64,000 nucleotides of DNA from Synechocystis sp. LKSZ1. GTDB lineage: Bacteria > Cyanobacteriota > Cyanobacteriia > Cyanobacteriales > Microcystaceae. The notes below the pieces were generated by a model. The model saw only the letters and a list, made by a program, of their open reading frames with translations, was not told where the DNA came from and ran no database searches. The first letter of the stretch is position 1, and every line of letters begins with the position of its first letter. Shown here piece by piece: positions 9,250 through 17,017 of the stretch. Position numbers and translations under genes: made by a program. The DNA is taken from NCBI RefSeq assembly GCF_040436315.1, contig NZ_AP031572.1:186001-250000 (forward strand). Direction: 5' to 3'.

Positions 9250-10929
9250 CTATGGAGGGCCTGAAGATGCTTGGGATCGCCGTTCAATCGTCCAAAAGGG
9301 GAAGGTTTGGCTAGGATTAATCACCACCCCTTGAATATCATTCTGGGCAAAGGCAAAGTCCTTGCTCTGCCAGAGGGGAATATAGGGGACATCCTCCGCC
9401 AAGCGGGTTTGAATTTTAGCAAAAATGGCCTGGCGTTCCGCTGGGTCTAGGGTCTGGCGCTCCTGGTCTAGGAGTTGATTCATTTCCTTGCTGTAGTAAA
9501 AAGAACCTTGATTCTGGGAGCCGCCTTCGAGACAGCCTTCCTGGGGAGACCCCTTAGCGCAGGAAAGAAAAGGATAGAGGTAATTATCGGGGTCAAGGAA
9601 ATCCGGGTACCAATTGGAAATAGCACTTTCGTAGAGGCCACGACTGACGTTTTTAAAGTAAGCGGCGGCGGCAATGCTGTTGGGCTGAAATTCAATCATG
9701 CCCTCTAGATCTCGTTTAGCCAGGGCCTTGAGCAGAGCCGCCACAATACTGCTAGTGATGGAGCCGGAGGAATGCCAAATTTCCACCTTGGCGGGTTTTT
9801 CGGGGCTATAACCGGCCTGACGCAACCAAGCCTTGGCTTGCGCTAGGTTCTGCTGGGGATACTGTTGTTGGAAAACGGGCTGGTAGGCGGCAAAGCTGGT
9901 GGGAACTAAACTATAGACGGGTTCTCCCTGGCCCTGGAGTACCCGTTGGTTGAGAAATTGACGGTCGATCAGGGTCGCAACGGCCTGGCGGACTAGCTTG
10001 TTTTGCAAGGTTTCCCCCTGGAGGTTAAGGGTCAAGAAATTGACCACGGAACCCGGTGCTTCGATCACTTGGCCCTGGCCCTGTTGAGCATCAGCCTGGA
10101 GTTGCTTGACCTGTTGGGGAACCAGAGATTGGTAGGCCACATCCACGGCCCTGGTGCGAAAGGCATTAAATAGATTGGCCGGATTGCCGGGATAAAGCTG
10201 GAGATCAATGCCCTGATTTTTAGCGGGTGTCCCCCAGTAGTCAGCAAAGGCCGCCAGACGCAGACTGTCGTTGGTCATACTCACCAGGCGATAGGGGCCA
10301 GTCCCCACCAAGCCATCGGGCTTAAATTTCCCGGCCCCAATTTCGTAGGCCTGGGGGGAAAGGGCCGCCGTTCCCGGAAAGGCCAACAGGGCCGGAAAAG
10401 CCGCAAAGGGCTTTTTCAGCGTTATCACTAATTCCCCATCGCTAGTGGCTGCCACCTTGGCCACGGTATCTGTTAATAAAAAGGAGGGTTTGCCGCCATT
10501 CTCCATAAAGCGCTGCAGGGAAAAGGCCATGGCCTGGGCATCAAAGGGCGTTCCATCGTGGAATTTAACCCCCTGTCGGAGAGGAATGGTGTAGGTTAGG
10601 CCATCTTCACTCAAGCGGGGCAGGGCCTGGGCCAGGAGGGGTTGTAATTCCGTCGTACCGGGCTTGTAGGTATAAAGCGTTTCCCCCAGGTTATAGGCCA
10701 GAAGCAGGCTGGCGACCTCGTAGCTATCGGCGGGGTCTAGGGTACGGGGCTTAAGGGTGGTGCCAATGGTAATCATTTCAGGATTACGGGTCAGATTGGC
10801 CGGAGCATCGGCAGAACGCCCACAACTCCAGAGGGAAAGCCAAGTCAGTAGAAGGAGGAGAACCAAAAGGGCCCTGACCCCCCAACGGGAGGAGATTAGA
10901 GGAACAGCCCGAGACGACAACACAGCCAT
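9250..10929 (-). CDS. ABC transporter substrate-binding lipoprotein, peptide/nickel type (SBP family 5)
   Basis: The protein is about 559 residues from the ATG at 10929. Longer forms (ATG at 10959, or further upstream) are possible, but the positively charged stretch followed by a hydrophobic run fits the shorter start best. A lipobox, LSLWSC then GRS, puts the lipidated Cys near residue 36, so it should be membrane-anchored outside the inner membrane. The mature part has the family 5 pattern: TLKPRTLDPADS near the N-terminus, GTGPYRL, and the C-terminal YPDFLDPDNY and YIPLW segments. Known role: binding oligopeptides, nickel or similar solutes for an ABC importer. No permease or ATPase genes are adjacent, so the partner is elsewhere. 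It is divergent from ileS. The substrate cannot be read from the sequence. Confidence 0.85.
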   Translation of the reverse strand: MAVLSSRAVPLISSRWGVRALLVLLLLLTWLSLWSCGRSADAPANLTRNPEMITIGTTLKPRTLDPADSYEVASLLLAYNLGETLYTYKPGTTELQPLLAQALPRLSEDGLTYTIPLRQGVKFHDGTPFDAQAMAFSLQRFMENGGKPSFLLTDTVAKVAATSDGELVITLKKPFAAFPALLAFPGTAALSPQAYEIGAGKFKPDGLVGTGPYRLVSMTNDSLRLAAFADYWGTPAKNQGIDLQLYPGNPANLFNAFRTRAVDVAYQSLVPQQVKQLQADAQQGQGQVIEAPGSVVNFLTLNLQGETLQNKLVRQAVATLIDRQFLNQRVLQGQGEPVYSLVPTSFAAYQPVFQQQYPQQNLAQAKAWLRQAGYSPEKPAKVEIWHSSGSITSSIVAALLKALAKRDLEGMIEFQPNSIAAAAYFKNVSRGLYESAISNWYPDFLDPDNYLYPFLSCAKGSPQEGCLEGGSQNQGSFYYSKEMNQLLDQERQTLDPAERQAIFAKIQTRLAEDVPYIPLWQSKDFAFAQNDIQGVVINPSQTFPFWTIERRSQASSGPP

Positions 10930-11062
10930 GGCACACACCCAAGCAAGATAGCCAGACATCTTAGCAAAATTAGGTTGGGGCCAGGGGAGAGGCCAGGGAT
11001 TTCTGCGAGAGTTTGATAGAATCAGCCTTAATGCCCATCTCATTCAACGCCGCCCTAGACCC

Positions 11063-14032
11063 GTGACAGAAGCCAAAAGTTACAAAGATACGGTTAACCT
11101 GCCCCAGACCCGTTTTGAAATGCGGGCCAATGCCAGTCAACGGGAATTGGAAATTCAACAGTTTTGGCAAACCGCGGCCATTTACGAAACCCTTTCGGAA
11201 CAGAATCCGGATCAGCTTTTTGTGCTCCACGATGGCCCTCCCTACGCCAATGGGTCTCTGCACATGGGCCATGCTTTGAACAAAATTTTGAAGGACATTA
11301 TCAATAAGTACAAGCTTTTGCGTGGTTGCTCCGTGCATTATGTGCCGGGGTGGGATTGTCACGGTCTGCCCATTGAATTAAAAGTCCTGCAAAGCCTTAA
11401 GCAAGAAGAACGTCAGGCCTTAACCCCCTTGACCCTGCGTCACAAGGCCCGCGATTTTGCCATCAAGGCCCACGAAGAACAGTCCATAGCCTTCCAGCGT
11501 TACGGTATCTGGGGCAACTGGCAAGACCCCTATCTCACCCTCAAACCCGAGTACGAAGCGGCCCAGATCGGAGTTTTTGGCCAAATGGCTCTCAAAGGGT
11601 ACATTTACCGGGGCCTAAAACCCGTCCATTGGAGTCCTAGTTCCCGCACGGCCCTGGCGGAAGCGGAATTGGAGTATCCCGAGGGCCATACCTCCCGCAG
11701 TATTTACGTGGCTTTTCCCATTACTCAAGTCGGTGCAAAGGCCCAAGCTGTTTTAGCCCCCTACCAAGCAGATCTCGGCGTCGCCATCTGGACAACCACG
11801 CCCTGGACGTTACCGGGCAATCTCGCCGTTGCGTTGAATCCAGAGCTGAATTATGCCGTCGTTGAAGCGGATCACCCCCTTTGTCAACAGCGTTACTTAA
11901 TTGTGGCGGCGGATCTGGTGGAACGCCTCAGCCAGACCTTCGAGGCGGTTTTGCAAGTGAAAGCGACGATCCGAGGCGAAGACCTAGAACATACTCTCTA
12001 CCGTCATCCCCTCTTTGAGCGGGAAAGTGCCATTGTCATTGGTGGTGATTACGTCACGACCGAATCCGGGACGGGCCTGGTTCATACGGCCCCCGGCCAT
12101 GGTCAGGAAGACTTTATTGTAGGTCAACGCTACGGCCTGCCGATCTTGTCTCCAGTGGATGCGGCGGGGAATTTCACCGAAGAAGCGGGCCAATTTGCAG
12201 GCCTGAACGTACTTAAAGATGCCAACGAAGCCATTATTCAAGCCTTGGTGGGCGCCCAGGCCCTGCTCAAGGAAGAGGCCTATCAGCACAAATATCCCTA
12301 CGACTGGCGTACTAAAAAACCAACCATTTTCCGGGCCACAGAACAGTGGTTTGCCTCGGTGGCTGGTTTCCGGGAAGCGGCCCTTGCAGCAATTAAAAGC
12401 GTGAAGTGGTTTCCGGCCCAGGGGGAAAATCGGATTACGCCCATGGTGGGAGAACGTAGCGATTGGTGCATTTCTCGGCAACGGGCCTGGGGAGTACCGA
12501 TCCCCGTCTTCTATGACGAGGAAACGAATGAGCCTCTGCTAACTGCCGAAACTATCGACCACGTCCAGCAGATTATTGCCGAAAAAGGTTCCGATGCCTG
12601 GTGGGAACTCTCGGTGGAGGAACTCCTGCCCCCCAGTTACCGCAATAATGGCCGCACCTACCGCAAGGGGGAAGACACCATGGATGTCTGGTTCGACTCC
12701 GGTTCCTCCTGGGCCGCCGTGGCCAAGGCCCGGCCAGAATTGAAGTATCCCGTAGATATGTACCTGGAAGGTTCCGACCAGCACCGGGGTTGGTTCCAGT
12801 CCAGTCTGCTGACCAGCGTGGCGGTGAATGGTATTGCGCCCTATCAAACCGTTTTGACCCATGGCTTTGTGTTGGATGAAAAGGGCCACAAAATGAGCAA
12901 ATCCCTGGGCAACGTGGTCGATCCCTACCAAATTATCAACGGTGGCAAGAATCAAAAACAGGAACCGGCCTACGGGGCCGATATTCTGCGGCTTTGGGTG
13001 GCGTCCGTGGACTATGCCAACGATGTTCCCATCGGCCAAAATATCCTCAAGCAATTGGTGGATGTCCGCAATAAAATTCGTAATACGGCCCGCTTTTTGT
13101 TGGGGAATTTGCACGATTTCAATCCCGAAATTGATGCTGTGGCCTACGAAGATTTACCGGAATTGGATCGCTATCTTTTGCACCGGATGACAGAAGTTTT
13201 TGAGGAAGTTACCGAGGCCTACGAGAGTTTCCAATTCTTTAAATTTTTCCAAACTATCCAGAATTTCTGTGTGGTGGATCTCTCCAATTTCTACCTCGAT
13301 ATTGCCAAAGACCGGCTCTATATTTCGGCCCCCAATTCTCCCCGTCGTCGGAGTTGCCAAACGATTTTGCACCTGGCCCTAGAGAACCTCGCCAAGGCCA
13401 TTGCGCCGGTGTTATCCCACTTAGCAGAAGATATTTGGCAATTTCTGCCCTATCCCACCCCCTACAAATCCGTGTTCCAAGCCGGTTGGGTACATTGTGA
13501 TGAGAAGTGGAAGCTTGTTCCTGGCACACCAGTAGATGCCGAAAAAGTTACATCAGATTTAGCTCGTCAATGGGAAGCACTCAGGGAACTACGAGATGGT
13601 ATTAATAAAATCTTGGAAAAGGCTCGTTTGGATAAAATGATTGGTTCGTCACTAGAAGCTAAAGTTCTAATTTATGATTCTCGTGATGGAGATCCTGACT
13701 CAGACAACTATGTTGATAAAGGCTTAAGAGCTAGACTAGAGTACTTCAATGAAACAAGTACTGAAATTCAATTACGTTATTTCTTCCTTGTTTCTCAAGT
13801 AGAACTCATTACCAATATCGGGCTTTACGAGCAGGCAGTTTACAAGGACATTGTAAAAATTAATTGGCCTCGTGGCTACACAGAACGACCTGTTTCTCTC
13901 AAGGTTGCCATCGTCGAAGCTGCTGGCCAGAAGTGTGAACGCTGTTGGAATTATTCCGAGCAAGTAGGAACTTTTTCAGAGGATCCGACTCTATGTGAAC
14001 GCTGTGAAGCGGCCCTGCAAGGTAATTTTTGA
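11063..14032 (+). CDS. ileS: Isoleucyl-tRNA synthetase
   Basis: A 989-residue class I synthetase that charges tRNA-Ile in the cytosol. The nucleotide-binding HIGH signature is HMGH (within NGSLHMGH). The KMSKS loop is HKMSKSLGN. The editing domain lies between, with TTTPWTLPGN, and WFDSGSSW is present. A C-terminal zinc site is made of two CxxC pairs (KCERCW, LCERC). The start is a GTG, in line with the usual N-terminus (NLPQTRFEMRANA). Odd point: the stretch from about 13500 to 13920 (residues about 812-952, between anticodon-binding and zinc domains) is visibly richer in A+T and uses different codons from the rest of the gene, although the reading frame is intact. That suggests allelic replacement by recombination. 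Confidence 0.98.
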   Translation: MTEAKSYKDTVNLPQTRFEMRANASQRELEIQQFWQTAAIYETLSEQNPDQLFVLHDGPPYANGSLHMGHALNKILKDIINKYKLLRGCSVHYVPGWDCHGLPIELKVLQSLKQEERQALTPLTLRHKARDFAIKAHEEQSIAFQRYGIWGNWQDPYLTLKPEYEAAQIGVFGQMALKGYIYRGLKPVHWSPSSRTALAEAELEYPEGHTSRSIYVAFPITQVGAKAQAVLAPYQADLGVAIWTTTPWTLPGNLAVALNPELNYAVVEADHPLCQQRYLIVAADLVERLSQTFEAVLQVKATIRGEDLEHTLYRHPLFERESAIVIGGDYVTTESGTGLVHTAPGHGQEDFIVGQRYGLPILSPVDAAGNFTEEAGQFAGLNVLKDANEAIIQALVGAQALLKEEAYQHKYPYDWRTKKPTIFRATEQWFASVAGFREAALAAIKSVKWFPAQGENRITPMVGERSDWCISRQRAWGVPIPVFYDEETNEPLLTAETIDHVQQIIAEKGSDAWWELSVEELLPPSYRNNGRTYRKGEDTMDVWFDSGSSWAAVAKARPELKYPVDMYLEGSDQHRGWFQSSLLTSVAVNGIAPYQTVLTHGFVLDEKGHKMSKSLGNVVDPYQIINGGKNQKQEPAYGADILRLWVASVDYANDVPIGQNILKQLVDVRNKIRNTARFLLGNLHDFNPEIDAVAYEDLPELDRYLLHRMTEVFEEVTEAYESFQFFKFFQTIQNFCVVDLSNFYLDIAKDRLYISAPNSPRRRSCQTILHLALENLAKAIAPVLSHLAEDIWQFLPYPTPYKSVFQAGWVHCDEKWKLVPGTPVDAEKVTSDLARQWEALRELRDGINKILEKARLDKMIGSSLEAKVLIYDSRDGDPDSDNYVDKGLRARLEYFNETSTEIQLRYFFLVSQVELITNIGLYEQAVYKDIVKINWPRGYTERPVSLKVAIVEAAGQKCERCWNYSEQVGTFSEDPTLCERCEAALQGNF

Positions 14033-14040
14033 GGTTGACT

Positions 14041-14511
14041 ATGAGCGACTTACGCCCTCTTTTGATAACTACTGTACTTATCAGTTTTAGTCTGAATCCT
14101 ACTGTCCAAGCAGATACTTGTATTCCCTTGAATTTAGTGGGTGGTCAAGGAAGTTCCGTCACCAAAACCGTCTCTCAACCCACCATTCCTGCCCCCTTTG
14201 GCTTTAATATTACGCGCAACAATTGGAATACCGATTGGGCTGTGCCGGGGGATCGTCGTTTCAATCGTTTTGTGGCCACCGTTTCCTCCGATAATGGCGG
14301 CACCTTTGACATCCGCATGTACCTCAAATACAGCGATCAAACGGCGGGGGAATTTTTTAATCAGGAGGGCGTCAAAATTGTCCCAAATAAACCTCTGGTG
14401 ATTACGGCCCAACCCCGCCCCGACGATGAACCCTACCAAGTTAATCTTTTTGTTAATGGCATCGCCAATATTGGTAATACCTACACGGCTAACGTTGTGG
14501 GGTGTCAGTAA
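14041..14511 (+). CDS. Small secreted protein, function unknown
   Basis: The protein is about 156 residues. The N-terminus has a clear signal peptide (MSDLRPLLITTVLISFSLNP) with a likely cleavage after TVQA, leaving a mature protein of about 130 residues. One Cys lies near the N-terminus and one at the very C-terminus (NVVGCQ), which could form a disulfide. The mature part looks all-beta (GGTFDIRMYLKYSD, YQVNLFVNG). The ATG at 14041 follows the ileS stop by 8 bases, so it may be cotranscribed with ileS. I do not recognise the family. A periplasmic or extracellular location is inferred only from the signal peptide. Confidence 0.65.
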   Translation: MSDLRPLLITTVLISFSLNPTVQADTCIPLNLVGGQGSSVTKTVSQPTIPAPFGFNITRNNWNTDWAVPGDRRFNRFVATVSSDNGGTFDIRMYLKYSDQTAGEFFNQEGVKIVPNKPLVITAQPRPDDEPYQVNLFVNGIANIGNTYTANVVGCQ

Positions 14512-14600
14512 GAGGCTACTTATAAAGTGTTGTAAAACATAGAAATTGGAAGAAGAAAGGAAAGGGCAATTAAGGGTAAGAGCAGAAGAGGGAAAAGAGT

Positions 14601-14771
14601 ATGAGGAGTCTGACAACCGATGAAACCGACCTGAACGACGCAGAATGGGCAATAATTGAACCTATGATGCCCTCTGCAAAACCCGGAGGCCCTCGAACAA
14701 TGGATATACGGACTATCCATAAACAATTTTTGTTAAAATTTGCCTCAATACTTCGCTTAATATTCGATTGA
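14601..14771 (+). pseudogene. IS5-type transposase N-terminal remnant
   Basis: The 56-codon frame begins MRSLTTDETDLNDAEW and continues IIEPMMPSAKPGGPRTMDIR. This is the typical start of IS5-family (DUF4096) transposases, where LTDAEW, IEPLLP and GRPRTVDIR are the hallmarks. Homology-like sequence stops near position 14725; the rest of the frame is not transposase-like and no catalytic DDE part follows. It is therefore a deletion relic. It sits directly upstream of the methyltransferase and the AT-rich peptide island, and marks past mobile-element activity there. Confidence 0.75.
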
Positions 14772-14776
14772 TTAAA

Positions 14777-15700
14777 ATGACGGCTACTGCCCCTTCCTCC
14801 ACCGCTACCCTTGCTACCCAAGTCGTTAACGGCCTCCTAGGGATTAAACCCCTCTGGGCTATTGCTAAGGGGCAAGCCCGTACCATGATGATTAAACGAG
14901 CCGAACGTCTTGGGATTCCCTGGCGCGAGACGGTACAAAGCCTGGAAAAGCAAGACTGGCAAGCGTCCTGGCAACGTATCCATAATCCCGACCTTCAGTA
15001 CCCCGACTACTACCAAGCTTCTTTCCATGGCTATGACCAAGGGCATCTCTGTTGGCAGGCGGCCTTTGAGTTTGAAGTAGCAGCCAATGCCGTGCATTCG
15101 AGTCTGTATCCCGAGGCAGGTTCCCAAGGGGATGCTAAATTACGCCAGAGTTACCATGATGTCCTCTTGGCCCAACTGCCCCAGTCCCCGCAACGCATTC
15201 TGGATCTGCACTGCACGGTAGGCCTGAGTAGCTTTACCTTGCAATCTATCTATCCCCAGACCCAGTTGACCGGTCTGGATTTTTCTCCCTATTATTTAGC
15301 TGTAGCTGCCTACAATGGACAGCAAAGACAAAGCAGTATTGATTGGATCCATGCTCTTCCCGAAGCCACAGGACTAGCCGCACAAGGTTTTGATCTGGTT
15401 TCTGCCTTTTTGCTCTTCCACGAAATGCCCCAGGATGCCACCCGCAAGATCTTCCGGGAGGCCCGTCGTCTGGTGAAAAGCGGTGGTCATTTTACCTTTA
15501 TGGATATGAATCCCCGTTCCCAGGCCTATTTGACCATGCCTCCCTACGTTATGACCTTACTCAAAAGCACGGAACCCTATATGGATCAGTATTTCGCGCT
15601 GGATATTGAGCAGGAGTTATTGGAAGCCGGCTTTGATGCGGTGAGTATTACCCCCAACAGTCCTCGTCACCGGACGATTATTGCTCAGGTTCAGGCCTAG
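14777..15700 (+). CDS. Class I SAM-dependent methyltransferase
   Basis: The protein is about 307 residues from the ATG at 14777; a TTG at 14768 would add three residues. A Rossmann methyltransferase domain occupies about residues 115-305. Motif I is ILDLHCTVGLSSF, an unusual version of the glycine-rich loop (DLGCGxG in most members), followed by the acidic motif II in TGLDFSPYYLAVA. LVSAFLLFHEMP and LVKSGGHFTFMDMNP correspond to the later motifs. The substrate is unknown. It is the nearest full gene upstream of the peptide array, but it is separated by about 150 bases containing a strong promoter, and its base composition resembles the core genome, so membership of the peptide system is doubtful. 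Confidence 0.85.
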   Translation: MTATAPSSTATLATQVVNGLLGIKPLWAIAKGQARTMMIKRAERLGIPWRETVQSLEKQDWQASWQRIHNPDLQYPDYYQASFHGYDQGHLCWQAAFEFEVAANAVHSSLYPEAGSQGDAKLRQSYHDVLLAQLPQSPQRILDLHCTVGLSSFTLQSIYPQTQLTGLDFSPYYLAVAAYNGQQRQSSIDWIHALPEATGLAAQGFDLVSAFLLFHEMPQDATRKIFREARRLVKSGGHFTFMDMNPRSQAYLTMPPYVMTLLKSTEPYMDQYFALDIEQELLEAGFDAVSITPNSPRHRTIIAQVQA

Positions 15701-15785
15701 GCCCAAGAGACGGCACTAAATCATAGTTCGTTTTTATAAACTCTGCATTTTTGTTGAGTCAAGCCAAAAACGAGAAAGCAGTGGG

Positions 15786-15814
15786 TTGAAATCTTTGTTG
15801 TCGAGAAGTATAGT
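15786..15814 (+). promoter_or_regulatory. Sigma70-type promoter of the peptide array
   Basis: TTGAAA at 15786-15791 and TATAGT at 15809-15814 are separated by exactly 17 bases, a near-consensus arrangement. The expected transcript start is around 15821, giving a leader of about 33 bases before the first peptide gene at 15854. Confidence 0.7.
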
Positions 15815-15853
15815 AGAGCGTAATTTGATCCCATTCTCCTGGAGCGTTCTATT

Positions 15854-15991
15854 ATGTTAGACAATCAAAAACTATTGGGCTTTAAAGCTTTAAGCAATCA
15901 ACAATACAATCAACTGGTTGTCGCAAAGGCCCTGGTCACGGAAGTCCAAGCCAAAATTGGTTCTACTAAACCAAAGCACTCCGCCCAGTAA
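15854..15991 (+). CDS. Putative RiPP precursor peptide, copy 1 (45 aa)
   Basis: The frame encodes 45 residues starting MLDNQKLLGFKALSNQQY and ending GSTKPKHSAQ. A GGAG ribosome site lies 9 bases before the ATG, the same geometry as in copies 2-4. Shared with the other four copies: LLGF at 7-10, Leu13, Tyr18, Glu30, then QAKI at 32-35 and Lys39. The conserved first 36 residues look like a leader for enzyme recognition. The last nine residues vary and are rich in Lys, Ser, Thr and Pro, so they are the likely core. It is the first gene after the promoter at 15786. I do not recognise the family. The RiPP reading rests on the array and the HExxH and ATP-grasp genes downstream. Confidence 0.75.
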   Translation: MLDNQKLLGFKALSNQQYNQLVVAKALVTEVQAKIGSTKPKHSAQ

Positions 15992-16096
15992 TGAAAGACT
16001 ACCGCTCAGTCCCGCTAAACCAAGAACTGAGGGCAGCTCAAATAGGCTTTTTTATAGGCTAAAAATCATAATTTGCAACCTTAAGAGCTTTTTTCT

Positions 16097-16234
16097 ATGT
16101 TCAATAATCGCAAACTGTTGGGCTTTAATACCTTGAATCCCTGTCAGTACAATTGTCTAGTTTTGGCAAAAAAATTAGCATCAGAAGCTCAGGCAAAAAT
16201 TGGTATTACTAAGGGAAGTTATCCTACCAAGTAG
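16097..16234 (+). CDS. Putative RiPP precursor peptide, copy 2 (45 aa)
   Basis: It encodes 45 residues: MFNNRKLLGFNTLNPCQY, then a middle ending in AQAKIG, then the tail ITKGSYPTK. An AGAG site lies 9 bases before the ATG. It is the only copy with cysteines (two, at 16 and 20, in the leader-like part) and the only one with Tyr in the tail. Lys39 is kept and Pro43 matches copies 3-5. Same family as its neighbours; function inferred only from context. Confidence 0.75.
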   Translation: MFNNRKLLGFNTLNPCQYNCLVLAKKLASEAQAKIGITKGSYPTK

Positions 16235-16338
16235 TGCAGGATTCCTATCGAAGTAATCTAGCAAGGGAACCAAGAAAGATTAAGACCCGTCTTTCCATTC
16301 GTTCAACATCTTACTTTAAGAACTTGGAGTTTTTCACT

Positions 16339-16476
16339 ATGTTCAAAAATCATAAATTGCTCGGTTTTCGCTCCCTAACCTCCAAACAATATAGTCAGCT
16401 GGTTGCGGAGAAAATCTTGACCACGGAAATCCAAGCCAAAATTGGCGGAGAAAAAAGCGACGCCCCTGCAAAATAG
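16339..16476 (+). CDS. Putative RiPP precursor peptide, copy 3 (45 aa)
   Basis: It encodes 45 residues beginning MFKNHKLLGFRSLTSKQY, with TEIQAKIG in the conserved part and the tail GEKSDAPAK. GGAG lies 9 bases upstream of the ATG at 16339. A longer open frame starts further upstream, but the ribosome site and the match to the other copies fix this start. It is the only copy with acidic residues in the tail (Glu38, Asp41), so it is the only one that could supply a carboxylate there for a Lys or Ser/Thr linkage. Confidence 0.78.
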   Translation: MFKNHKLLGFRSLTSKQYSQLVAEKILTTEIQAKIGGEKSDAPAK

Positions 16477-16589
16477 GGAATCAGTCCCCTCTGCTTATAC
16501 TGAGAGAGCTAGGAACTGAGGCTGATTAAAATTAGCTCTTTCAAAGCCTCCTAGAAAACTTTAGTTTGCAAAATTTGGAGCTTTTCACC

Positions 16590-16727
16590 ATGTTCAACAA
16601 CCACAAACTACTCGGCTTTAACGCTTTAAGTAATCAGCAATACAATAGACTGGTTTTAGAGAAAACCTTTGCTATGGAAGTTCAAGCCAAAATTGGCAAT
16701 GGTAAGAGCACTTCTCCTGCCAAGTAG
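16590..16727 (+). CDS. Putative RiPP precursor peptide, copy 4 (45 aa)
   Basis: It encodes 45 residues beginning MFNNHKLLGFNALSNQQY, with MEVQAKIG and the tail NGKSTSPAK. GGAG lies 9 bases before the ATG. An internal Met29 occurs, but the start at 16590 is fixed by alignment with the other copies. The tail ending SPAK agrees closely with copies 3 and 5 (APAK, SPAN). Same unrecognised family. Confidence 0.78.
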   Translation: MFNNHKLLGFNALSNQQYNRLVLEKTFAMEVQAKIGNGKSTSPAK

Positions 16728-16822
16728 TAAAAGATTCTCGTCAAAGTCTTCTAACAAAGATGATGGCGGGGATAATTTTTTTGCAGTCTCAAAACTAAAC
16801 TTTGAAACATCAGAACTTTTTT

Positions 16823-16960
16823 ATCTTCAATCACCACAGACTCCTAGGATTTAAAACCCTAAACTTGGGTCAATATCATCAACGGCTTCTAACTCAAGCC
16901 CTCACCAGTGAAGTACAAGCTAAAATTAGTAGCCCCAAACCCGTTAGTCCAGCCAATTAG
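16823..16960 (+). pseudogene. Fifth precursor copy with ATC in place of ATG
   Basis: Forty-five sense codons plus a stop align end to end with the other copies: IFNHHRLLGFKTLNLGQY, then SEVQAKI and the tail SPKPVSPAN. The start codon position holds ATC (16823-16825). The ribosome site is reduced to AGAA with 7-base spacing. The frame has no stop or frameshift. Either it is a recently silenced copy, or it is initiated poorly from ATC or from an upstream in-frame TTG at 16802. Lys6 is replaced by Arg. Confidence 0.7.
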
Positions 16961-16982
16961 TTAATTAATTGTTCTGATAGTT

Positions 16983-17010
16983 GGGCCTTTACTAAGGCCT
17001 TTATTTTTTA
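16983..17010 (+). terminator. Intrinsic terminator between peptide array and modification genes
   Basis: GGCCTT, loop TACT and AAGGCC form a perfect 6-bp stem with an extra G-T closing pair, followed by TTATTTTTT. It lies 23 bases after the last peptide copy and only 8 bases before the next ATG, so readthrough must supply the two downstream genes unless they have another promoter. Confidence 0.8.
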
Positions 17011-17017
17011 TAAATGT

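Larger units (their letters stand above)
15842..16960 (+). repeat. Tandem array of five peptide-gene units, about 242-bp period
   Basis: The five 46-codon units begin at 15854, 16097, 16339, 16590 and 16823, so start-to-start distances are 243, 242, 251 and 233 bases. Each unit carries its own ribosome site in a similar context before the start (for example GGAG then CTTTTCACC then ATG). The repeats are diverged at DNA level but strongly conserved at protein level and identical in length, which indicates old duplications kept under selection. Spacers contain only short imperfect hairpins. Confidence 0.85.

Noticed and set aside
15842-16960. CRISPR array, because of regular repeats
   Set aside because: The units are about 242 bases, protein-coding, diverged at DNA level and with no short identical direct repeats separated by unique spacers.
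15854-16960. Microviridin or classical graspetide precursors
   Set aside because: No PFFARFL-type leader helix or TxKxPSD core is present, and the ligase is CphA-like rather than the MvdC/MvdD type.
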